Source: Mucor racemosus
Taxonomy: Eukaryota; Mucoromycota; Mucoromycetes; Mucorales; Mucoraceae
DNA: 64,000 nt
Reading direction: 5' to 3'
Assembly: GCA_027405735.1 (NCBI GenBank)
Contig: JAPEHQ010000010.1
Span: 186,001 to 250,000 of the forward strand
Part shown: piece by piece, positions 36,746-45,381 of the stretch
How positions within the stretch are numbered: position 1 is the stretch's first letter
How the letters are laid out: every line of letters begins with the position of its first letter
The notes under the pieces: model-generated
Told to the model about the DNA's origin: nothing
What the model saw: only the letters and a program-made list of their open reading frames with translations
The model's database searches: none
Translations under genes and position numbers: made by a program

Positions 36746-37272
36746 TCGTATATTTTCAGGATTGATAAATATTACTTAAAAAAGAATACAATTATAAAAG
36801 AATGAGTAATTAATCAGTTCTTCAACTATATCATAAAAACAAGGCATCGTTTATTTAGATATAAAAGTACGGCCTTTTATATTGATTTGACATTGAGATC
36901 CTGAGATGTAATTTAAGGCACTATTGAACTATTGGATCTGTTTGATAGTAATCTATGGATTGAAATGGATAAGTCATAATTTAACCGTTCTTGCAGAGCT
37001 TGTGAGTTGTCTTGTTTCAATGCTGCGCTAAATATGCTTGGATATTGATTTGATAACTACTTGATTGGTTAACTGCTGGGATGAAATAATGTGGTATCAT
37101 AATTGAGGTCAAAGCGTTCTTGGTAATTACTGGATTAAACTTGATACGCTAGGAGTTTCTTATATCCGATATCAAGGCTTTGCTCTCCAGTACTTGTCGT
37201 AGTCAATAGTAGATTGTAAGATGTATTGATACTGTAGAAGGTGATAAAGTATGGTACTTGGTGGCATATAAC
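36746..37272 (+). repeat. Family A module s1, copy 5
   Basis: Downstream direct repeat of unit 4. Confidence 0.78.
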
Positions 37273-37690
37273 ACAACTTGTTGTTGAAACTTACCAAATG
37301 CATAATGACCCATGGAAGTCGATATCTAAAATACTTGTAGTACTTATTTATACCTATGTTTATGTAAGACGCAGTTTTAATAAGCTGGGCTCGACAGCAA
37401 CCCTAATCTAGATTCTGATATAACATACAGTATGTTGTGAAAGTTGCCTTTTGAGACTATTTTACCAGAGATATTTACCTACTCTCATGTAAAGTTAGAA
37501 GTTATTGGGATTGAAATTCGTTGAGATAGGGCTTTTATTGTTGTCAAATAAATTCAGATGATTTTCAGATAATTTTTGGATTTTTCTCCCAATATTGAGT
37601 CAAATTACGTTAAATCTTCAAAGATTTATGTGCCCTCTATGGGCCATTGATATCTGTCCAAAAACAAATGAGTTAATACCAGAATAAAAA
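37266..37690 (+). repeat. Family D repeat, copy 2
   Basis: Same-orientation match of 23395-23880. It contains an inserted family E piece (taagctgggctcgacag at 37383) not present in copy 1. Confidence 0.65.
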
Positions 37691-37799
37691 TGCACTAGCC
37701 TAACAATGACCAAAAATTAATCTAGAATTGATTGTAAAAATTGAGCATTTAAATGGAAGTGTTAATTTTTTGTATTTACAAAATAGATACAACCGATAG

Positions 37800-37886
37800 C
37801 TACTCTGCATTTTTTGTTTCAGCGAAAAATATTGGTTTTTTGTCGAGATATCGAAATAATAACTCACATTACAGCTTAAAGCCTAT
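37800..37886 (+). repeat. Family B repeat, 5' part (interrupted copy)
   Basis: Aligns with the reverse of 62280-62345 (tttcagcgaaaaatatt, cgaaataataactcacattacag). The copy continues at 42461 after the Ty3-type element. Confidence 0.6.
37883..37886. repeat. 4-bp target-site duplication (left)
   Basis: ctat immediately before the 5' LTR; repeated at 42461-42464 after the 3' LTR. Confidence 0.85.
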
Positions 37887-37988
37887 TGTTGTAACTCAGT
37901 CTTTTATATATAATCTCAATTATAATAATATTAATAAAATCAGTCTCTTTTCCTCAAACATAATATAGTCCATATTTAGATTATTACA
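37887..37988 (+). repeat. 5' LTR, 102 bp
   Basis: Starts TGTTGTAACTCAG and ends GATTATTACA. Contains TTTTATATATAATC (TATA-like) and TTAATAAAATC. Very short for a gypsy-type LTR. Confidence 0.95.
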
Positions 37989-38001
37989 TGGTGAGGCTAC
38001 C
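37989..38001 (+). promoter_or_regulatory. Candidate primer-binding site
   Basis: tggtgaggctacc starts exactly after the LTR; TGG complements the CCA end of a tRNA. I cannot name the tRNA. Confidence 0.5.
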
Positions 38002-38113
38002 ACTACTACACACTAACTAATTCATCAGTCAGTATAAGAGGTTCACAACAACAACAACAACAACATCTACATCAACATCAAATTATTTCAATTCACCGAA
38101 ATAATTATTCAAC

Positions 38114-41100
38114 ATGTCAAACGAAGGTACATCTAACGTTGACATTCAACAACTTCTAGCAAAGTTAGATCAACAACAACAATTAATTGAAAGATTACAA
38201 ATACAACAGAATAATCAACAATTAGCATTTGAAAGCAAAAATGAATTCTCACAATATGTTAAACAACAAAAGTTAAAAAACTTGGACATGCCTAAATATC
38301 AAATCAACAATAGCTTGAGAGTATATTTCTTTGAATTTGAACAGCAAGCCAAATACTTAGGAATCACAGACATGGATTTATGCACAGCTACTTTATGTAA
38401 ATTTTTACCTGATAACATGAAAAATTGGATCATACATCTCCCAAATGTTATCAAAAGCAAATGGACAACACTAACACAAAATTTATTGCAATATTTCGGT
38501 AAAAGCTTAAACCTTGAACAAAGACAAGGAATAAACAAGTTACAAGCATTAAAACAAAAACGAAATGAATCCATAGCTCAACACACTACTAACTGGATTA
38601 ACACTTATCATATCATTCCTCAAGGAAGTAATATCATTTCAGTAACTGATTTGAGAGATTGGTATGTACAATCACTATATGATATTGGTTTGGTCGCTAC
38701 TCTTACTACGTCAATTTTACTTCAAGGTGAACGTGGTACTCCGGCATCTTTAGATTACATCACAAAACAAGCAATGAAAATCGGTTCCAATTTAGCTGTT
38801 TCTAACTATGGAAAAAGTTCATCTTATGATGAACAAGGACCAGATTACACAAAGGATGACCCAATGGACATTGATCATATGAATCAAAAGAAAAAATTTG
38901 ATAATAAAAAACAATTCTATAAGAAAAACAAATTCAAGAAAGGCAAAAACAAATTTCAGAACAACAAGATCAATACCAATAATAATGAACGACCTAAACT
39001 CTATGACAAATTCGGTAATCCAGTATGTGGATATTGCAACGGCAGACACCGCAATTATGAATGCAATCAAAACAACAGATCATTACACCAACTTGAAACC
39101 AATGAATCGTCGTCAGAAGATATTATTGAATTACAACATATTGATGCAGGATATATAAATCACATAAAAAACGGAAACTCGGTTACACCAACAACTGTCA
39201 TAAAAATGGGATCTAATCAAATTTTAGCTTTATGGGATACTGGTGCTGCAATCACTGCTATCAATTATGAACTTATTAACAAACTTAATTTGAATATGGA
39301 CACTTCAGAAACCATTCAATACGTTGACATCAACAATAATAACAAAACAACATTAGGGATAGTATACATTCAATTGTTTAATACTAAAGTTAAAGTTCAT
39401 GTCATTAAAGATTTAGCTAAACAAATGATCATCGGATTTGACACTATGACCAAGTGGAACACTATCATTGAAACAAACAAAAACAGAATAAAGTTAACAA
39501 TCAATGGAAAACAATATTATATACAGTATAGTAAAGTTCAACATCAACAAATCATGTGCACTGATAGTCAGCAAAAACAACTCAATAACATTTTAAAAAA
39601 TTTTCAAACAATATTTCTGTCAGGAGATCAAAAACCTTCTATTACCAACAAGATGGAATGTCACATTGACACAGGTGATCATGAGCCAATTTACTCACCT
39701 CCAAGATACTATCATCCGAAAATTCAAAAGCAAATTGATGAAAAATTCAAAGAATTAATAAAAAATGGAATAGTAACTAAAGTTGCATTCTCGGAATGGG
39801 GTTCACCTGTTACTGCTGTCACAAAATCAGACAAATCTATTAGAATTTGTGGTAATTACATCAAATTAAATGCTATAACTAAAACTATCAAATATCCATA
39901 TGTCAATCTTCATTATGCATTGCAATCTCTGGGAAAAGCAAAAATTTTTTCAAAAATCGATCTGATCTCAGGATATTATCAAATTCCGATAGCGGAGTGT
40001 GATAAATCAAAGTCCGCTCTAGTTACACAAACGTCAATTTACGTTTTCAATTCTATGGGAATGGGAATGAAGAACTCAAGTGCATATTTTCAATCATTAA
40101 TGGACAAAGTTTTAGGTGAAATGCGTTATGTATCAGCTATTGCATATCAAGATGACGTAATTTTATATTCAGACAATTTTGATCAACATTTACATCATTT
40201 GAAGACATTGTTATATAAATTAAAAGAAGCAAACTTATCAATCAACATCAAAAAATGTCAATTCGCCATGAAACAAGTCAAATTTTTAGGTTTTACAGTT
40301 TCGGATCAAGGAATTCAAGCCGACCCAGACAAAGTTCGACCTATTACACAACTACCTCCACCAAAAGATATAAAAGAGTTGGAAAGATTTCTTGGAATGA
40401 CAGGCGTATATCAAAAATTTATCAAGCAATATCAAGTAATCATCGAACCATTGAGAAGATTAAAAATGAAAAATCAAACATTTAGCTGGAAAGAAGAACA
40501 ACAAGAAGCATTCACAAAAATCAAGCAACAATTGTCAAATTTACCAAATTTGATACAACCTGATTTTGATAAACAATTTGAACTACATACAGATGCAGCA
40601 AATTCGGCAGGCATAGCTGTCATACTATGTCAAAGATATGAAGGACATCCATACCCTTTATCATTCGCATCAAGATCTTTATCAAAACATGAAAAAAACT
40701 ACTCTATTCGTGAACTGGAAGCATTAGCAATTATATTCGGTATCAAGAAATTTCGTATATATTTAGAATGTAATCAATTCATTATATATACTGATCATTC
40801 TTCGTTACAATGGATACTTAATACCAATGAGGATAAGCAACCAAGGCTATTCAGATGGTGTTTATTTTTACAAGCGTTCGATTTCATAGTAAAATATGTT
40901 CCAGTCAAGAAAAATAATGCTGCAGATGCTCTATCAAGGTCAACCATATTCAACATCGAACTTAAGACAAGATTACAATCTATCAATTGGCAACTTGAAC
41001 AAGAAAAAGATGATAAATTACAAGAATACAAAACATCTAACAACAAATCATTTATTGTATCTAATGGTATTATATTCAAGGTAATGCAAAGACAACAAAA

Positions 41101-42196
41101 TATATTCAGCAACAAAATAAGCAAAGTAGTACCATCTCAAGTGACACAAACAGTAATTAAAGAATTTCACGACAAGCAATTTGCGGGACACAGTGGAATT
41201 AACAAAACAATCAATGCAATCAGCAAACAATTCTGGTGGGAAAATATGAAGCAAGAAGTTAAAGATTATATCAAAAAATGTATCACTTGTCAAAAAGTCA
41301 AAGGTGATCGATCATATCAACACAATACATCAAGTACTGCAGGAGAAAAACCTTTTCAAAAAATAGCAATAGATTATTTTGGACCATTGCCAATAACAGA
41401 AAAAGGAAATGTTCACATATTAGTTATCATTGACACTTTCACGAAATATGTTGAAATTTATCCAATGAAATCAATACTCACAAGTGAATTAGCAAAAGTA
41501 TTGTACTACAACTTCATCTTAAGGCACGGCATACCAGACGAAATAATTTCAGATAATGGAGCACCATTCAACAGTGAATTTATGCAACAATTAAATCAAT
41601 ATCTAGATATAAAAATATCATTTACACCACCTAATCATCCATCATCAAACGGGATCGTTGAAAGATACATGAAAACTCTGAGACAAATGATTTTGGTATA
41701 TGCTCAAAAAACTAATGTAGTCAAACTATGGGATACAAACATCAGATTAATTCGTTTTGTATACAACAACATGATTCATCAAAGTACTGGTTTTACACCT
41801 TTTGAACTTGTATATGGTAGAACAGCAAAATCAATAAATCAGATTATCACTCAAGAAAATAAAGACATACCTTTATACAAAGGACAATCTCACACACCAC
41901 AATCCAAATTTGCATCACAATTAAAAGAAAATCTAGAACAAGCTTTCGAAATAGTATACAACAATTTAACTACAAATGAACACTATGAATACAATAATGA
42001 ATTCAAAGTTAATGATAAAGTATTATTATTTAATACATCAAGATCATCGAAAGTCAGACCTAGAAAACTTCAACAAAATTGGATAGGACCAATGATAATA
42101 TTTAAAGTACTATCAAAAACTAGATACAACTTGAAATATTACAACAAACGTTACAATAACATACACATATCATTAATCAAGAAATATTACGATTAA
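38114..42196 (+). CDS. Gag-Pol polyprotein of the Ty3/gypsy-type element
   Basis: One uninterrupted frame of 1360 residues with no stop or frameshift between Gag and Pol. Residues about 55-235 form a retrotransposon Gag region. A zinc knuckle lies at C305, C308, H312, C317 (CX2CX3HX4C, one residue shorter than the usual CX2CX4HX4C), after a lysine/asparagine-rich linker. The protease motif WDTGA has its Asp at 375. Reverse transcriptase shows FSKIDLISGYYQIPI and YQDD at 678-681. RNase H shows LHTDAA with its Asp at 827 and IYTDHSS. Integrase has an HHCC zinc finger (HDKQFAGHSG ... CITCQKVK) and catalytic D1087, D1147, E1183 with the DX35E spacing, then a C-terminal NWIGPMIIFKVL segment. All key residues are present, so the enzyme set appears functional. 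The ATG follows a CAA-rich leader at 38046-38090. Confidence 0.96.
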   Translation: MSNEGTSNVDIQQLLAKLDQQQQLIERLQIQQNNQQLAFESKNEFSQYVKQQKLKNLDMPKYQINNSLRVYFFEFEQQAKYLGITDMDLCTATLCKFLPDNMKNWIIHLPNVIKSKWTTLTQNLLQYFGKSLNLEQRQGINKLQALKQKRNESIAQHTTNWINTYHIIPQGSNIISVTDLRDWYVQSLYDIGLVATLTTSILLQGERGTPASLDYITKQAMKIGSNLAVSNYGKSSSYDEQGPDYTKDDPMDIDHMNQKKKFDNKKQFYKKNKFKKGKNKFQNNKINTNNNERPKLYDKFGNPVCGYCNGRHRNYECNQNNRSLHQLETNESSSEDIIELQHIDAGYINHIKNGNSVTPTTVIKMGSNQILALWDTGAAITAINYELINKLNLNMDTSETIQYVDINNNNKTTLGIVYIQLFNTKVKVHVIKDLAKQMIIGFDTMTKWNTIIETNKNRIKLTINGKQYYIQYSKVQHQQIMCTDSQQKQLNNILKNFQTIFLSGDQKPSITNKMECHIDTGDHEPIYSPPRYYHPKIQKQIDEKFKELIKNGIVTKVAFSEWGSPVTAVTKSDKSIRICGNYIKLNAITKTIKYPYVNLHYALQSLGKAKIFSKIDLISGYYQIPIAECDKSKSALVTQTSIYVFNSMGMGMKNSSAYFQSLMDKVLGEMRYVSAIAYQDDVILYSDNFDQHLHHLKTLLYKLKEANLSINIKKCQFAMKQVKFLGFTVSDQGIQADPDKVRPITQLPPPKDIKELERFLGMTGVYQKFIKQYQVIIEPLRRLKMKNQTFSWKEEQQEAFTKIKQQLSNLPNLIQPDFDKQFELHTDAANSAGIAVILCQRYEGHPYPLSFASRSLSKHEKNYSIRELEALAIIFGIKKFRIYLECNQFIIYTDHSSLQWILNTNEDKQPRLFRWCLFLQAFDFIVKYVPVKKNNAADALSRSTIFNIELKTRLQSINWQLEQEKDDKLQEYKTSNNKSFIVSNGIIFKVMQRQQNIFSNKISKVVPSQVTQTVIKEFHDKQFAGHSGINKTINAISKQFWWENMKQEVKDYIKKCITCQKVKGDRSYQHNTSSTAGEKPFQKIAIDYFGPLPITEKGNVHILVIIDTFTKYVEIYPMKSILTSELAKVLYYNFILRHGIPDEIISDNGAPFNSEFMQQLNQYLDIKISFTPPNHPSSNGIVERYMKTLRQMILVYAQKTNVVKLWDTNIRLIRFVYNNMIHQSTGFTPFELVYGRTAKSINQIITQENKDIPLYKGQSHTPQSKFASQLKENLEQAFEIVYNNLTTNEHYEYNNEFKVNDKVLLFNTSRSSKVRPRKLQQNWIGPMIIFKVLSKTRYNLKYYNKRYNNIHISLIKKYYD

Positions 42197-42347
42197 TATA
42201 TCAAATCAATCAAGCTTTTTTCCTCTTAGGTTTTTAATGCGATTATTCAATTATTTTATATTCAATTATTTTAGTATCATTTCATATTATTCAATTATTT
42301 TATTTTATATTATTTTATATCATTTTATATCATCATTTATATTTTAT

Positions 42348-42358
42348 CAAACGGGGAA
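42348..42358 (+). promoter_or_regulatory. Candidate polypurine tract
   Basis: Purine-rich aacggggaa directly before the 3' LTR, the usual place for plus-strand priming; short and interrupted by one C. Confidence 0.5.
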
Positions 42359-42460
42359 TGTTGTAACTCAGTCTTTTATATATAATCTCAATTATAATAA
42401 TATTAATAAAATCAGTCTCTTTTCCTCAAACATAATATAGTCCATATTTAGATTATTACA
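42359..42460 (+). repeat. 3' LTR, 102 bp
   Basis: No difference from the 5' LTR found on reading. Confidence 0.95.
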
Positions 42461-43400
42461 CTATGGTAACTGGGTTCCAAAATCGAAATTTCAAATCGAC
42501 TGAAAAATTATCAGAAAAACATAATCGTTTAATTGCTAATAAACTGCAAAGTAAGTTGCACTAGCATATTAAATATTTTTTATACAGTTTTAAAGTCTGC
42601 ATCAATTTATGTAAAATTTAGACAAATGTTTAACGTTAAATTTTGCGTAAAATGGAATTAAACTGTTTTAGCTTTTTTGAAGATACATATCACGTTTTAT
42701 AAACATGTTTAAAATATAAATACTGGAGATGATGCGCAGCAAAATTATCTATCGACCTAACTATTTATGAGTCTTCTAGCTACATTTTTCGTAGAAAAAA
42801 ACGAGATTTTTGTTTAATTTTTTTCAAATTCAGAATTTTGGATGACGGTATATAGGGGGAAAATGGAAGCTAGAAATGAAGGTATCTTTTTATACACATT
42901 TTTGAGGATATCTCCACGAAAAATCAATATTTTGAAAAACTCTAAATTGGGTCCAAGAGAGCTTATTGAGCTTAATGACATGAATGCAAAAAAAAAATGT
43001 TGCTCAATTTAGCCAATATTTTGAAACCTCCTATAGAAATGTCCAAAAAAATGAAAAAATAAATAAACGTGCTCAAATTTTTTTTATATTAAAATATGTT
43101 ATAGAGAATTTTAAAACAAGTAAGTTTCATTATTAGAAAGTGTTAGTATAGCTTAATTTTTTCTGGAGATATGAAGTCTCAAAGTTTTCAATCCATTAGC
43201 AGTAAAATACGCGTAAAAAATCTGAAACCTTAGCACTGAAAAATTAATACCACCTGCAAAAATTAGGATATTTCCGGATACTTGTTTTTGGATTAAAGGT
43301 GAACATCTCAGGTACATTGGAATATAATTTTTTCTTGGTGTTATTTAGTGAAAAAAAAAGTTGAGTAGGGATGAAAAGTGCGACCCAGATTTTAAGGAAA
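42461..43400 (+). repeat. Family B repeat, 3' part (interrupted copy)
   Basis: Begins with the second ctat duplication, then ggtaactgggttccaaaatcg, matching the reverse of the copy at 61325-62345 along its length (gagatttttgttt, ctaaattgggtccaagagag, ttattagaaagtg, tttggattaaaggtgaaca, ttatttagtgaaaaaa). Non-coding by appearance. Confidence 0.75.
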
Positions 43401-43731
43401 AAGCAATGTATTTTATTTGTTCGTGAGATATAAAATAAATTCAGGGACAGATATCATAATACTACCAATTCATATCTGTTTAACAGTGTCTAAGGTATAT
43501 CCTAAAAGCCGATTTTGAAGATGGGGATCTTTGAACAACAAATGTTATAAAAAAAAACAACTTTATTACTTTAGGTTTGTATATATATAATTATCCTTCT
43601 TTTTTCTTTGCCCTTAAATAAACAACTAAGCAATAATGAGGATAACGAAAAGGGGGTGGAGAGAAAGTGAAAATGCAAATATGGGAGGTTTTTTTTTTAT
43701 GTTTTATCTTTGTTTTTTTGTAAAAAGTACT
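43401..43731. other. 3' flank of the L1-domain gene
   Basis: Contains the presumed 3' UTR and terminator of the minus-strand gene that ends at 43732 (T-rich on the plus strand, tttattt at about 43701). Confidence 0.45.
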
Positions 43732-45116
43732 CTATTTTTTGCTTTTGGCAGCAACCTTCTTTGTAACCTTCTTGGTTTCAGTCTTTTTGGCAGGTGCGAC
43801 AGCAATCTTCTTTTCAGCAGCGGGTGTCTTCTTTGCAGCAGCAGCCTTCTTTGCAGGAGCAGCAGCCTTCTTTGCAGGAGCAGCAGCAGCCTTCTTTGTA
43901 GGAGCAGCAGCCTTCTTTGCAGGGGCAGCAGCCTTCTTCTCAGCAGTTGCAGTCTTTTTGGCAGGAGTATCCTTCTTGGTAGCAGCAGCCTTCTTGGCAG
44001 GAGTAGCCTTCTTTACTGGCTCTTCATCATTATCAGCGGCAACAGCTTTCTTGGCAGGAGTCTTTTTATCTTCCTTCTTGGCAGCAGCAGCAGCAGTCTT
44101 CTTGGATTCTTCCTTGGGAAGAGATGTATAAATAGGGAGCAAAGGAGAACCTTCGCATTGAATACCCAAAAGTTCAACTTGATCCCAGTTATGAGCAGCA
44201 ATCTTGACAATTTCTGGCAAAGCAGCTTCATAATTCTTTAAAAGATCCTCTTTAGACATGGCAAAGTTACCGATAAGAATACGACTACAATTTTGAAGTG
44301 AATTCAGTATATAACATCCTCCCTCAATACTTTTTTATCCTGCTCCAACTTACGTTTTGAGACCATTGTGTAATTTAACACTGGTAGATTGTAAAATTTT
44401 CTCGACATTGGTTTTTAATGATCCAGTAGATTTGATGGAAGCAGGCATTCTAATTTTGAAAGTTTAATGGATTGCATAAATATTAGATTATAAGGTATTT
44501 ACCTGTTCTTGTTAAGGAATGCTTTACCGAGAAGACTAGGAATCAATGGAGCAACTCTGTCATCAACAACGAACAAGTCATAAGATGCAGCAAGCTTTCT
44601 CTTGGATTCATAAGTTTTATATACAGTTTTGAGAGAGTTAAGGCTAATGACCTAAAGACAAAATGTCAGATTTTCAAGACCAAGTAGATAAATATTAATA
44701 TATGTTTTTGTTTTACCTTTTTAATGGGGGAATTCTTGGTCTTTTCTTCAGTCTTTTTTTCATCATCTTTGGTGAAATAACAAACTTCATAAGTCTCGGG
44801 ATAAGGGCTAACAGGTAATTTACTTTTGATAAAAATAAGTTAGATGTCAGAAAAGATATTGAAATGTATAAATAACAAAAACTCACATTTGCTTTTGCTT
44901 GCTTTGAGCCTTATTCATGACTTTATGAGTGTTAATCTCGACATAGACAGCATTGTCTTCCTCGTTGTTAAGCATGTCATTGTCGGCCTTTTTCTCGTTA
45001 AATTTGTACAAGGCAGCGATAGCTTTCTTGGCCTAATCAGCAATCAATTGGTTAATAAACATAACTTTATGTTAGCGTAGTAGTTTTACCTGTTGTAAAT
45101 CTAACTTTTGAACCAT
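43732..45116 (-). CDS. Ribosomal L1 domain-containing protein (Utp30/Cic1/RSL1D1-like) with H1-like tail
   Basis: Predicted 358-residue nucleolar protein; relatives bind pre-ribosomal RNA during ribosome assembly. Six exons join in phase on the minus strand: 45090-45116, 44887-45032, 44717-44822, 44503-44651, 44354-44449, 43732-44284. It begins MVQKLDLQQAKKAIAALYKF and continues with the L1 fold: SPYPETYEVCYFT, SYDLFVVDDRVAPLIPSLLG, KAFLNKNRMPASI, TRILIGNFAMSKEDLLKNYE and WDQVELLGIQCEGSPLLPIY. The last 110 residues or so are a low-complexity tail of lysine, alanine and proline (repeats like APAKKAAAP) resembling linker histone H1 tails; length changes there would be easy by slippage. The plus-strand 'alanine/phenylalanine' frames over it (43739-44131, 43636-44241) are shadows. 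Utp30 versus Cic1 cannot be decided here. Confidence 0.87.
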
Positions 45117-45381
45117 TTTGATATTGTTAGTTGATGTTGTAAAGAAGTTTTTTTTGAATGCTCATAATTTTTTTTTTCCTAAATCACAAAAGTTGACCTT
45201 TCTCAATAAGCCACTTGAGAGTCACGAGAAAGGAAGTTCAGGTTAGGTTAAGGTACTGAAAAGAAGGGCATTGGAGAAGACGAGGAAGAGAAGGGCAACT
45301 CCGCATAAATGAGTTGAATTCAGACCTGAATTCTCTGTATACATATCCTTCTTGAGAAGATAACACGCGCACACAGCAACA
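45117..45381. promoter_or_regulatory. Shared divergent promoter region
   Basis: 265 bp between the start codons of the L1-domain gene (minus) and LAS21 (plus). It has a T-rich run at 45169-45179 next to gctcat, which is loosely like the RRPE/PAC pair of fungal ribosome-biogenesis promoters, but this is a weak match. Confidence 0.4.

Larger units (their letters stand above)
33743..37272. repeat. Family A unit 4, bounded by direct s1 copies
   Basis: Order: s1 plus (33743-34275), about 330 bp unmatched DNA, s2 minus (34610-34925), s5 region minus, core minus (35771-36540), truncated dynein exon (36717-36741), s1 plus (36746-37272). The two s1 copies are direct repeats 3.0 kb apart. No transposase, reverse transcriptase or other protein gene lies between them. 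The MITE is absent. Confidence 0.82.
37887..42460 (+). mobile_element. Complete Ty3/gypsy-type LTR retrotransposon
   Basis: 4574-bp element with 102-bp LTRs (37887-37988 and 42359-42460) that match at every base I compared, a 4-bp duplication (ctat) on each side, a primer-binding candidate, a polypurine candidate and a single undamaged Gag-Pol frame. The domain order protease, reverse transcriptase, RNase H, integrase is that of Ty3/gypsy. The identical LTRs indicate a very recent insertion, likely still capable of moving. It sits inside a family B repeat, whose two halves flank it. Confidence 0.97.

Noticed and set aside
43636..44241. Serine/leucine- and alanine/phenylalanine-rich plus-strand ORFs
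   Set aside because: Antisense of the lysine/alanine tail of the L1-domain protein.
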